Shown here one piece after another: positions 54,217-62,354 of a stretch of DNA of 64,000 nt. The translations under genes and the position numbers were made by a program. The number at the start of each line of letters is the position of its first letter. Positions within the stretch are counted from its first letter, which is position 1. Under the pieces are notes generated by a model, which was given only the letters and a program-made list of their open reading frames with translations, was not told the origin of the DNA and ran no database searches. Source of the DNA: Thermodesulfovibrionales bacterium (GTDB taxonomy: Bacteria > Nitrospirota > Thermodesulfovibrionia > Thermodesulfovibrionales > Dissulfurispiraceae); contig JAGUWD010000007.1 of assembly GCA_020062545.1 (NCBI GenBank), forward strand, positions 1 through 64,000. The letters run 5' to 3'.

Positions 54217-54500
54217 TTATTTTCCTCCTGATACTGTTTTGACTCTTTTCTTGTTGCCTTACGAGCAGAAATAATTCTAATTCTGTAAGAATCAGCATCC
54301 ACCTGCTGGAAAGTATGTACTGCTACCAACAAGCTGCCGTTCCTGTCAATTCCAATTGTAGCCCACCTGTCTTCATGTTCGCTATGCTCGGTGTCGAAGA
54401 CGCTTACCATTCTTGGATCCAGAAAAATAGTGGATGCCTGCTCAAAACTGACTCCATGTTTTGCCAAAAATAGACCACTTATCACGGTATTTTTCGACAT
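54213..54500 (-). CDS. BrnT-family toxin with altered N-terminus
   Basis: A 95-aa protein whose core KHGVSFEQASTIFLDPR and DRWATIGIDRNGSLLVAVHT, RIRIISARKATRKES is clearly BrnT (DUF497), a ribosome-targeting or RNase toxin. BrnT proteins normally open with FxWDxxKxxxNxxKHG. Here the residues before KHG (MSKNTVISGLFLA) come from the overlapping 3' end of the upstream nuclease-like gene, read in another frame. The first beta-strand therefore seems lost, and activity is doubtful. Confidence 0.85.
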   Translation of the reverse strand: MSKNTVISGLFLAKHGVSFEQASTIFLDPRMVSVFDTEHSEHEDRWATIGIDRNGSLLVAVHTFQQVDADSYRIRIISARKATRKESKQYQEENK

Positions 54501-54870
54501 CTTTCAGATTTATGGCGTACCATTCCGAGTTTTTATTTTTTGAATATACCATTTTTTCAGAAATTACTCTGCTCGGCACTATGAAATACTCTATCATCTC
54601 TCCCGACTTATTATGACGCAGATTTACCAACACATAAATATGGTTGCCCGACACCTGCTCTTTTGCCTTTTTCGTAAGAAGCCAGAAATTGAAAGTGCGG
54701 GCATTCGTTTTAACCTGAACTGAAAAAGTATTTTGGCAAGATTGGTCTGTTGCCAGAATATCAGCTCCTATAGCGCTTCTTGAAGTAGGAGATGCTATAA
54801 ATCCTAATCTTGATAGTTCAGATGCAACAAGATAGACGCCTCGCATCCCCGTCAATTGCTGTTTAGATGC
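54442..54870 (-). CDS. PD-(D/E)XK-like protein in cassette 2
   Basis: A 142-aa protein with a restriction-like core: ELSRLGFIASPTSRSAIGAD, then ILATDQ and FSVQVKTNA (QxK in place of ExK), followed by ADILATD as the Asp strand. Such small DUF4365-type proteins are frequent in mobile elements. I choose MASKQQLTG at 54870; an upstream ATG at 54897 lies within the cassette end word. The last 59 bases overlap the BrnT-like gene, and its final residues KTWSQF may be borrowed from that gene. Confidence 0.65.
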   Translation of the reverse strand, partial: ASKQQLTGMRGVYLVASELSRLGFIASPTSRSAIGADILATDQSCQNTFSVQVKTNARTFNFWLLTKKAKEQVSGNHIYVLVNLRHNKSGEMIEYFIVPSRVISEKMVYSKNKNSEWYAINLKDVEKYRDKWSIFGKTWSQF

Positions 54871-54943
54871 CATAATCTCATTCCCTTTCTTACACATAAC
54901 ATATAATATCCGACTTTCTTATTCCCCCTCTGATTTCATTATC

Positions 54944-54971
54944 ACTATAACATATTTTCTTTACTTTGCAA
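54944..54971 (-). promoter_or_regulatory. Promoter reading into cassette 2
   Basis: On the minus strand TTGCAA (54971-54966) and TATAGT (54949-54944) are 16 bases apart. Transcription would start about 37 bases before the cassette edge, outside the cassette as at cassette 1. Confidence 0.45.
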
Positions 54972-55086
54972 AGATAAAACACTAAAAATCAATTATATAG
55001 CATTCCCACAATTCCGTATTCTGTGATAATATGGACTAAAAGCGAAAGGTCGTAAAACATGGCAAAATTGTCCGGAGCGAAAAAAA

Positions 55087-57096
55087 TTATGTCTTTACCC
55101 CTACCTTCAGCATCTGCTCTTTCAATTTTTTCAGCTTATCCCTTATCTGTGCTGCCTTTTCAAAATCAAGATTTTTTGCAGCCTCTTTCATCTCTGCTTC
55201 AAGCTTTTTTATTGTATCTTCGCTCAATTCGTATTCAGCCTTTTCTTCAGCTACCATAGGCACTGTGAAATAATCGGATTCATAGATCGAGCCGAGGATG
55301 TCCTTTATCTCACTCTTTACTGTTTCAGGGGTTATATTCATTTTCTTGTTATATGCTGACTGAATTTTTCTTCTCCTCTCTGTCTCATCAAGCGCCTTTT
55401 TCATGGAACGGGTTATTGTGTCTGCATAGAGTATTACCTCTCCATTTACATTTCTTGCTGCACGGCCTGCTGTCTGGATTAAAGAACGCTCGGAGCGGAG
55501 GAATCCCTCTTTGTCCGCATCGAAAATGGCAACGAGGGAGACTTCAGGCAAATCGAGCCCTTCCCTCAATAAATTGACGCCTATAAGCACATCGAATTGT
55601 CCGAGCCTCAGGTCTCTCAATATTTCAACCCTTTCGAGTGTGTCTATGTCAGAGTGCAGATACCTTGCCCTTACGCCGAGTTCTGTATAATAGTCTGTCA
55701 AATCCTCTGCCATCTTCTTTGTCAATGTTGTAACCAAAACCCTTTCGCCTTTTTCTGCCCTTGTCCTTATCTCTCCAAGGAGGTCTTCTACCTGTCCCTT
55801 TACCGGCCTCACGATCATTTTCGGGTCCATAAGTCCTGTCGGTCTTATAACCTGCTCGATAATCCTTTTCCCTGATTTTTCGATCTCGTATTCCGAAGGT
55901 GTTGCAGAAACATAAATCACCTGATTTGTGCGGTGCTCAAACTCTTCGAACTTCAATGGCCTGTTGTCAAGCGCAGAAGGCAACCTAAAGCCATAATCAA
56001 CGAGGGTCTGCTTCCTTGAACGGTCACCTTCATACATGCCCCCGATCTGCGGGACTGTGGCATGTGATTCATCTATTATCATGAGATAATCTCCATTGGA
56101 AGGCCCGCTTATGAGATAATCTATCAGTGTATACGGCGGCTCACCTGGAAGCCTTCCGCTTAAATGTCTCGAATAATTTTCTATGCCGTGGCAGTAGCCG
56201 AATTCTTTCAGCATTTCCAGATCGAATCTTGTCCTCTGTTCAATCCTCTGGGCATAGAGCAATTCACCCTTATTCCTGAAATATCTCATCCTCTCTTCGA
56301 GCTCTTCTTCTATTCCTTTCAATGCCCTTTCGAGCTTTGGCCTCGGAGTGATCCAGTGGCTGTTAGGATAAAGTGTAAGCCTCTGTAGCCTCTTTATTAT
56401 CTCTCCTGTTAAGGGATCGAATTCATGAATCGCATCTATGTCGTCGCCGAAAAATTCCAGCCTGATTGCCATATCCCGGGAAAAGGCCGGATATATCTCT
56501 ACGATATCACCTCTTACCCTGAAGCTCCCCCTTTTGAACTCCGCATCAGAGCGTACATAGAGCATCTCAACCAATCTTTTCAAAAACTCATCCCTCTTTG
56601 TCCTCATTCCTTCTTCGATAAAGAGATGCATCCCCAGATAATCCTCTGGAGAGCCTATTCCGTAGATGCATGAAACAGATGCCACAACAATTACATCTTT
56701 CCTTTCGAGGATGGACATGGTTGCAGAATGCCTTAATCTGTCGATGTCATCATTTATTAAAGAGTCTTTTTCTATGTATGTATCTGTTGTTGGTATATAC
56801 GCCTCTGGCTGATAGTAATCATAGTAACTGACAAAGAACTCTACTGCGTTTTCAGGAAACAGCTCTTTGAATTCTCCGTAAAGCTGTGCAGCAAGTGCCT
56901 TGTTGTGAGCAATGACAAGGGTGGGTTTGTTCACATTTGCAATGACATTCGCCACTGTAAATGTCTTGCCGGAGCCTGTAACACCCAGTAGAACCTGATG
57001 CTTGAGCCCCTTTATTACACCTTCGGTTAGATGCTCTATTGCCTTTGGCTGGTCGCCTTTTGGAGAAAAACCTGTTTTTAATTTAAATTCATGCAT
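55087..57096 (-). CDS. uvrB: Excinuclease ABC subunit B
   Basis: A 669-aa UvrB: helicase motif [16 protein letters not shown], the damage-probing beta-hairpin [72 protein letters not shown], and a C-terminal UVR domain ([20 protein letters not shown]) for UvrC/UvrA contact. Normal length. Divergent from purF. Confidence 0.98.
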   Translation of the reverse strand: MHEFKLKTGFSPKGDQPKAIEHLTEGVIKGLKHQVLLGVTGSGKTFTVANVIANVNKPTLVIAHNKALAAQLYGEFKELFPENAVEFFVSYYDYYQPEAYIPTTDTYIEKDSLINDDIDRLRHSATMSILERKDVIVVASVSCIYGIGSPEDYLGMHLFIEEGMRTKRDEFLKRLVEMLYVRSDAEFKRGSFRVRGDIVEIYPAFSRDMAIRLEFFGDDIDAIHEFDPLTGEIIKRLQRLTLYPNSHWITPRPKLERALKGIEEELEERMRYFRNKGELLYAQRIEQRTRFDLEMLKEFGYCHGIENYSRHLSGRLPGEPPYTLIDYLISGPSNGDYLMIIDESHATVPQIGGMYEGDRSRKQTLVDYGFRLPSALDNRPLKFEEFEHRTNQVIYVSATPSEYEIEKSGKRIIEQVIRPTGLMDPKMIVRPVKGQVEDLLGEIRTRAEKGERVLVTTLTKKMAEDLTDYYTELGVRARYLHSDIDTLERVEILRDLRLGQFDVLIGVNLLREGLDLPEVSLVAIFDADKEGFLRSERSLIQTAGRAARNVNGEVILYADTITRSMKKALDETERRRKIQSAYNKKMNITPETVKSEIKDILGSIYESDYFTVPMVAEEKAEYELSEDTIKKLEAEMKEAAKNLDFEKAAQIRDKLKKLKEQMLKVGVKT

Positions 57097-57143
57097 GGTT
57101 TTATGTTAAAATAATTTCACATAAAAGGTAAAAGAGGAATACT

Positions 57144-58571
57144 TTGGATAGAAATATCCGTTTACAGTCAGCCTTTCACGATATTCATGAAGAATGCGGA
57201 ATATTCGGTGTTTTTGGACATCCTGAAGCCGCCAACCTTACCTATTTAGGACTTTATGCACTCCAGCACCGCGGACAGGAAGGTGCAGGCATATGCTCTG
57301 CTGATGGTACGCAGCTTTATTTAGAAAAATCCATAGGCCTTGTTGCGGATATATTTACGGAAAAAAGGATAAAGCGCCTTCCGGGAAACCTGGCAATAGG
57401 ACATAACAGGTATTCCACAGCAGGCGGCGGCGGCCTGAAGAATGTCCAGCCACTTGTTGCAAATTACGCGCTCGGTACAATTGCAGTGGTCCACAACGGT
57501 AACCTCATTAATGCAGAGCAGTTGAAGGATGATCTGGAAGCAGAGGGCGCCATATTCCAATCCACATCAGACAGTGAAGTGATCCTCCACCTTATTGCAA
57601 GGTCAAGGGACGATAACCCGCATGAACGCATAGCAGAGGCGCTCAGGAGTGTTACCGGAGCTTTTAGCCTCCTTTTTCTGAGGGAATCGGAACTTATAGC
57701 CGTAAGAGACCCAATGGGCGTGAGACCGCTTTCAATCGGACAGGTTGACGGTGCTTATGTTGTTGCTTCGGAGACCTGTGCATTTGACCTCATCGGTGCT
57801 GAATACATCAGGGATGTGGAGCCGGGCGAAATGGTGATCATAAACCACAACGGCCTTCAATCCATTAAAGCATTGCAGAGTTTCAGAAAGGCATTCTGCA
57901 TATTCGAGTTCATATATTTTGCTCGTCCGGACAGCCACATCTTTAACCATATATGTGTCAACACAATGAGAAAGGAATTCGGAAGACAGCTCTCAAGGGA
58001 ATCGCTTGTAGATGCCGATATCGTTATACCTGTCCCCGATTCAGGGGTCCCTGCTGCCATTGGTTTTGCAGAGGAGGGAAAACTTTCTTTTGATTTTGGA
58101 TTAATAAGAAACCACTACATAGGCAGGACATTCATAGAGCCGAAGCAGAGCATAAGGCATTTTGGGGTAAAGATAAAACTCAACCCTGTGAGGGATCTCC
58201 TGATGGGTAAGAGGGTTATAGTTGTGGACGATTCGATAGTAAGAGGCACTACGAGCAAAAAGATTGTGAAGATGATAAGAGAAGTTGGCGGCGCAAAAGA
58301 GGTTCATATGAGGATATGCTCTCCGCCTACGGTTGGGCCATGTTTTTACGGGATAGACACACCAACAAGGCAGGAGCTCATCGCATCGAGCCACATGACC
58401 GAGGAGATAAGGAAATACATAACTGCAGACAGCCTTTCATATCTGAGCATCGAGGGATTAAAGAGCATTGTTCCTAATCCCGAAAACTACTGCACTGCAT
58501 GTTTTGACAATAACTATCCTATCCAGTTCCCCGGAGAGAGATTGGAACAGATGGAACTGATATTTGCATAA
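57144..58571 (+). CDS. purF: Amidophosphoribosyltransferase
   Basis: A 475-aa glutamine PRPP amidotransferase, first step of purine synthesis. TTG start at 57144. A propeptide of about 17 residues precedes [11 protein letters not shown], whose Cys becomes the N-terminal nucleophile. Glutaminase segment HRGQEGAGI and [12 protein letters not shown] loop [18 protein letters not shown]. Cys residues near MRICSPP and NYCTACFDN suit the Fe-S cluster form (B. subtilis type). GAGGAAT lies upstream. Confidence 0.96.
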   Translation: MDRNIRLQSAFHDIHEECGIFGVFGHPEAANLTYLGLYALQHRGQEGAGICSADGTQLYLEKSIGLVADIFTEKRIKRLPGNLAIGHNRYSTAGGGGLKNVQPLVANYALGTIAVVHNGNLINAEQLKDDLEAEGAIFQSTSDSEVILHLIARSRDDNPHERIAEALRSVTGAFSLLFLRESELIAVRDPMGVRPLSIGQVDGAYVVASETCAFDLIGAEYIRDVEPGEMVIINHNGLQSIKALQSFRKAFCIFEFIYFARPDSHIFNHICVNTMRKEFGRQLSRESLVDADIVIPVPDSGVPAAIGFAEEGKLSFDFGLIRNHYIGRTFIEPKQSIRHFGVKIKLNPVRDLLMGKRVIVVDDSIVRGTTSKKIVKMIREVGGAKEVHMRICSPPTVGPCFYGIDTPTRQELIASSHMTEEIRKYITADSLSYLSIEGLKSIVPNPENYCTACFDNNYPIQFPGERLEQMELIFA

Positions 58572-58572
58572 T

Positions 58573-59718
58573 ATGGTTACAAAGACCATTCAGGCAATAT
58601 ATAAGATCAATTTAGGAATTAAAAGGGATGAGAGAGTTCTCGTGTTTACAGACAGGATTACACCTTCGGAAGTTTTACACGAAAATGACCTTTGCAGACG
58701 TGAAAGACTGAGGGATATAGCGTTATTGACAGTGGAGATCGGAAAGGCATTCACGAGAAAGATTGCCTATCATGAATATGCTGCCACAGGAAGCCATGGT
58801 GCAGAGCCTCCTGAAGAATTGTGGGGCATGGCCTTTGGACAAAAGGCTGTAGGCGAGCTCAAAAGGCACAGGCTTTTAGCCCAGCTTATAAAAAAGGGGA
58901 TTACAGATGACGGAATAAAAAAGGCAGAGGCTATTATTTCTAAAAACAAGAGGTCTGCTGTAAATGCTGTAATCGCCCTTTCCAATTATTCTACGAGTCA
59001 TACGAGATTCAGGGATTTTTTAACCCGTGTTTGTGGATGCAGATATGCAAGCATGCCCATATTCGAATTCTCGATGCTCGAAAGCTCCATGAATGTCGAT
59101 TGGAAGAGATTGTCAAAGAGGACAAAGGCTATAGCGAAGATCATTAACACTACAGAAGCCATAGAAATAAAAGCCCCGAACGGCACCCACATTACCCTAT
59201 CAAAAAAAGACAGGCAGGCATTATCTGATGACGGCATACTCACAAAACCCGGATCATTCGGCAATCTTCCTGCCGGTGAAGTTTTTCTTGCGCCTGTTGA
59301 AGGCAGCGCAGAAGGCAAACTTGTTCTTGAATGGGCGCCAACAAGAGAACTGAAATCTCCCATAACCTTAATCATCGAGGGAGGCGTTGTAAGAGAAATA
59401 ATCGGAAACGAGCCTTATGCCGATTACCTCAGGGAAAAGCTTAATGAGAGGGATGAGAACAGGAATATTGCAGAGCTTGGAATAGGAACGAACGACAGGG
59501 CAAAAAGACCTGACAATATCCTCGAATCAGAGAAGATTTTAGGGACAATACATATTGCCCTCGGTGATAACAGCTCATTTGGAGGAAATGTAAAGACGCC
59601 ATTCCATCAGGATTTTGTATTTTTCAAACCTACGGTAATGCTAAAAACAAAAGATAACAAATGTGTTTATCTGCTAAAGGACGGTATTTTATCACCAAAA
59701 AGAGAATTATCCTGCTAA
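58573..59718 (+). CDS. M29-family aminopeptidase
   Basis: A 381-aa metalloaminopeptidase of the thermophilic M29 type. Metal-binding signature region is AELGIGTNDRAKRPDNILES, then EKILGTIHIALGDNSSFGGN and FHQDFVFF. The N-terminal half is more variable. The ATG at 58573 follows the purF stop by 1 base; a TTG at 58564 is an alternative. Its last 58 bases overlap the next gene. Substrate range unknown. Confidence 0.88.
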   Translation: MVTKTIQAIYKINLGIKRDERVLVFTDRITPSEVLHENDLCRRERLRDIALLTVEIGKAFTRKIAYHEYAATGSHGAEPPEELWGMAFGQKAVGELKRHRLLAQLIKKGITDDGIKKAEAIISKNKRSAVNAVIALSNYSTSHTRFRDFLTRVCGCRYASMPIFEFSMLESSMNVDWKRLSKRTKAIAKIINTTEAIEIKAPNGTHITLSKKDRQALSDDGILTKPGSFGNLPAGEVFLAPVEGSAEGKLVLEWAPTRELKSPITLIIEGGVVREIIGNEPYADYLREKLNERDENRNIAELGIGTNDRAKRPDNILESEKILGTIHIALGDNSSFGGNVKTPFHQDFVFFKPTVMLKTKDNKCVYLLKDGILSPKRELSC

Positions 59719-60023
59719 TCGGTATAGGATGCATCCTTTGGGGTTATTATCAGCTTTTTGTAGTAGACATGGAAGAGTCATTCGTCAATAAACAGGTAAC
59801 AGTTTTAACTGCAGAAGGAGAACTCACAGGGAAGGCTGTCACTGTTAAGAACAATGCAATAGCCGTATCGCATAACGCAACCATTATAGAGGTGCCAAAG
59901 CATAGTATTGTCAGGGTTGAAGGCCTACGGCCAGATGCCTATGAAACCAGAAGGGTCTTATATGCAATAACTATTTCGGTATCCGGCGGAATTATTATAT
60001 GGATTGCATTATTCTTTTTATAA
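59661..60023 (+). CDS. Small membrane protein with two transmembrane segments (120 aa)
   Basis: No family recognised. Transmembrane segments at about residues 16-36 (IILLIGIGCILWGYYQLFVV) and 98-120 (YAITISVSGGIIIWIALFFL) flank a periplasmic or cytoplasmic beta-like loop with VTVLTAEGELTGKAVTVKNN. The only ATG upstream of the first helix is at 59661, within the peptidase gene, so the frame overlaps by 58 bases. It precedes cutA by 10 bases. Confidence 0.6.
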   Translation: MCLSAKGRYFITKKRIILLIGIGCILWGYYQLFVVDMEESFVNKQVTVLTAEGELTGKAVTVKNNAIAVSHNATIIEVPKHSIVRVEGLRPDAYETRRVLYAITISVSGGIIIWIALFFL

Positions 60024-60033
60024 TGGAGGTTTT

Positions 60034-60348
60034 ATGGAGGCGATTGTTGTTTATATAACCGCACCAAATGAAGAGGAGGCAGCAAAGATTGCAAAAACAA
60101 TTGTGGAAAAAAGGGTTGCAGGCTGCGTGAATATTGTAAAGGGTATCCGTTCCATATATAGCTGGCAGGGAAAGATTGAGGATGATGCTGAGGTCTTGAT
60201 GATTGTCAAAACCCAGAGGCATTTATTTGAGCCTCTTAAAAAACGTGTTAAAGAGTTGCACAGCTATACTGTGCCCGAGATAATTGCCTTGCCAATAATT
60301 GAAGGCTCGGAGGATTATCTCAACTGGCTGAAGGAAGTGACTGAGTGA
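60034..60348 (+). CDS. cutA: Divalent-cation tolerance protein CutA
   Basis: A 104-aa trimeric CutA1 protein. Motifs: VVYITAPNEEEAAKIAKTIV, KRVAGCVNIVKGIRSIYSWQGK, EVLMIVKTQ, LHSYTVPEIIALPI, YLNWLKE. Role in copper tolerance is historical and not proven for most members. ATG at 60034 with GGAGG 5 bases upstream. Its TGA overlaps the next GTG start. Confidence 0.95.
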   Translation: MEAIVVYITAPNEEEAAKIAKTIVEKRVAGCVNIVKGIRSIYSWQGKIEDDAEVLMIVKTQRHLFEPLKKRVKELHSYTVPEIIALPIIEGSEDYLNWLKEVTE

Positions 60349-60656
60349 AAGATAAGATTTATACAGACATAATCTGCAAGGAATTCTGCAAGTACTACAA
60401 AGAAGGCAAGGAAGAGCTTCACTGCAATGGATATGAAATTCTGAGAAATAACCTAACGCCTTATGAATTAAAGATGCTTGTCGGATCATTGAAATGCGGA
60501 GATGAGATTAAAAACCATATTCCTGCAAAAAATAAAAAATTGATAAACCTTGTATGCAAAAGGTGCGATTTTTTTATTGACGGATGCGATTATACAGACA
60601 ACCGCTCAGAACCACCATGCGGAGGATATATAATTATCAACCTACTATGCGGTTGA
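60345..60656 (+). CDS. Small Cys-rich protein (103 aa)
   Basis: GTG start overlapping the cutA stop. Ten Cys residues in 103 aa (IICKEFCKYY, LHCNGYE, LKCGDE, VCKRCDFFIDGCDYTD, PPCGGY, LLCG). They suggest one or two metal sites; an Fe-S or Zn protein is likely but the family is unknown to me. Position after cutA makes metal handling attractive as a hypothesis only. Its last 20 bases overlap the opposing 120-aa gene. Confidence 0.6.
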   Translation: MKDKIYTDIICKEFCKYYKEGKEELHCNGYEILRNNLTPYELKMLVGSLKCGDEIKNHIPAKNKKLINLVCKRCDFFIDGCDYTDNRSEPPCGGYIIINLLCG

Positions 60657-60999
60657 TCTGTCTCTGCCTCGTATTTTCTGGACTTGTATTTTCAGCAGCC
60701 CTGTTTGTATTCTGGTATGCCTGTACTGCTCGCTGGGATTCGATATTTTTATTTTCCTGAGTTTTTTGTTGTGTCTCCACATTAGGGGTATTTGCAGTTC
60801 TGCTCGCATTTTTGGCCCTGCCCTGTCTGCTCAGGGTCACTCTGACATCCTCTGAAGATGGATTATTTCTTTCTGCATTCTCTCTCTGCTGCGGCTGCCT
60901 CTGGGTTTGCTGTAACTGTGGATCCTTTTTCTTTTGAATATCGTATCTTGAAATTATATCTGTTTGTAATTGGTTATTTGATGTCTGGTTTACCGGCAT
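60637..60999 (-). CDS. Low-complexity Gln/Asn/Arg-rich protein (120 aa)
   Basis: Start at 60999 (MPVNQTSNNQLQTD) follows the hisD stop by 1 base, with AGGAGG 9 bases upstream inside hisD. The sequence is polar and disordered (QQTQRQPQQREN, NTNRAAENTSPENTRQ). The segment DVRVTLSRQGRAKNA and a later RAVQAYQNT look like the disordered anti-sigma/motility-type tails, but this is not a family assignment. Low complexity limits inference. Confidence 0.5.
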   Translation of the reverse strand: MPVNQTSNNQLQTDIISRYDIQKKKDPQLQQTQRQPQQRENAERNNPSSEDVRVTLSRQGRAKNASRTANTPNVETQQKTQENKNIESQRAVQAYQNTNRAAENTSPENTRQRQINRIVG

Positions 61000-61000
61000 T

Positions 61001-62278
61001 TTAAACACCTCCTCTTCTTATCCTGATTGTATTGGCGTGCGCCTCAAGCCCTTCTGCGTCGGCAATCGCCTCTACAGTATCTGATAAAAGCATAAACCCT
61101 TTTTTGTCAAATTGCAAGAGGCTTGTTCTTTTTATGAAATCATAGACTCCAAGAGGAGATGAAAATCTTGCTGTGCCGCCTGTAGGAAGGGTGTGATTTG
61201 GGCCTGCTGAATAATCTCCAAGGGGTTCGGGTGTCCATTGTCCCAGAAAAATGGCACCTGCATTTTCTATCATCTCAGCGTCCTTTTCAGGTTTTTTTGT
61301 CATTATCTCAAGATGTTCGGGGGCAATCTCATTTGCTATATCTGCGGCCTCTTTAATGCTCTTTGTCTTGATTATAGCCCCGAATCTTTCCAATGATTTC
61401 TTTGCTATATCTTTTCTTTTCAATCCCTTAAGTTGAATATTCAATTCCCGAATTACATTGCCTGCAAGAACTTCTGAATCTGTTATCAATATGCTGGATG
61501 CCAGCTCATCATGCTCTGCCTGACTTAGCATATCAGCAGCGACAAATTCAGGATTTGCGGTTTCATCTGCGATTATCAATATCTCGCTTGGCCCTGCAAT
61601 CATGTCGATGTCAACTTCTCCAAAGACCATTTTTTTTGCGAGGGCAACATAGATATTTCCGGGGCCGACTATCTTATCCACTTTTTTTATGCTCTCTGCG
61701 CCGTATGCCATAGCGCCGACTGCCTGAGCGCCTCCAATCCTGTAAATCTCTTTAACGCCGAGCATCTCGATTGCTGCCATAACATAAGGATTTGTTTCTC
61801 CGTTAGGCGTGGGAACACATAAGCATATATTTTTAACACCTGCTACCTGCGCCGGGATGACATTCATTAACACTGTTGAGGGATAAGATGCCTTTCCTCC
61901 GGGAACATACACGCCTGCCCTTTCTATAGGCCTGATTATCTGTCCAAGCAATGCACCATCTTTCTTAAAAGACCATGATTTTTCCCTTTGTTTTTCGTGA
62001 AAATCCCATATTCTTTTGGCTGACAATTCCAATGCCTTGACGGCGTTTTTGTCTGCCTTTTTTACATGCTTCGTGACATCAGAGACTTTTAGCCTTAGAG
62101 GGAGGTCGTGTTTGTCGAATCTGCGGGTGTATTTTTCTACTGCAGAATCTCCATTTTTCCTCACATCAGCAAGGATATTTTTTACTGCCTTTTCTATTTC
62201 GGGATTGACGCCTGATGCCCTTTTCCTGAGGAGCTTAAGGAATGCTGATATTTCTTTTTTGTTTTCTATAATTTTCAT
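61001..62278 (-). CDS. hisD: Histidinol dehydrogenase
   Basis: A 425-aa Zn enzyme oxidising histidinol to histidine in two steps. Motifs: VPGGKASYPSTVLMNVIPA, GGAQAVGAMAYG, KIVGPGNIYVALAKK, IAGPSEILIIADE, DMLSQAEHDELASSILIT (active-site His/Glu), NEIAPEHLEIMT and LPTGGTARFSSPLGVYDF. Only histidine gene here; it shares its transcript with the 120-aa polar protein. Confidence 0.98.
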   Translation of the reverse strand: MKIIENKKEISAFLKLLRKRASGVNPEIEKAVKNILADVRKNGDSAVEKYTRRFDKHDLPLRLKVSDVTKHVKKADKNAVKALELSAKRIWDFHEKQREKSWSFKKDGALLGQIIRPIERAGVYVPGGKASYPSTVLMNVIPAQVAGVKNICLCVPTPNGETNPYVMAAIEMLGVKEIYRIGGAQAVGAMAYGAESIKKVDKIVGPGNIYVALAKKMVFGEVDIDMIAGPSEILIIADETANPEFVAADMLSQAEHDELASSILITDSEVLAGNVIRELNIQLKGLKRKDIAKKSLERFGAIIKTKSIKEAADIANEIAPEHLEIMTKKPEKDAEMIENAGAIFLGQWTPEPLGDYSAGPNHTLPTGGTARFSSPLGVYDFIKRTSLLQFDKKGFMLLSDTVEAIADAEGLEAHANTIRIRRGGV

Positions 62279-62302
62279 GGTGATGAATTATATCATAAAA
62301 GA

Positions 62303-62332
62303 AAAGGGGCGGACAAAAATGTCCGCCCCTTT
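62303..62332 (-). terminator. Intrinsic terminator of acsA
   Basis: AAAGGGGCGGAC and GTCCGCCCCTTT pair over 12 bases with a 6-base loop. On the minus strand the stem is followed by TCTTTTAT. It separates acsA from hisD. Confidence 0.9.
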
Positions 62333-62354
62333 GAAAATGATTTTTGATTTGTTT

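Larger units (their letters stand above)
53972..54900 (-). mobile_element. Integron-like gene cassette 2
   Basis: On the minus strand the unit begins GTTATGTGT (54900-54892). It ends with the exact complement ACACATAAC (54013-54005), which overlaps the last stop codon and continues into the attC-like core. This is the same end-to-end logic as cassette 1 with a different 9-base word. It carries a nuclease-like gene and a BrnT/BrnA-type toxin-antitoxin pair, typical cargo of chromosomal integrons. Confidence 0.5.
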
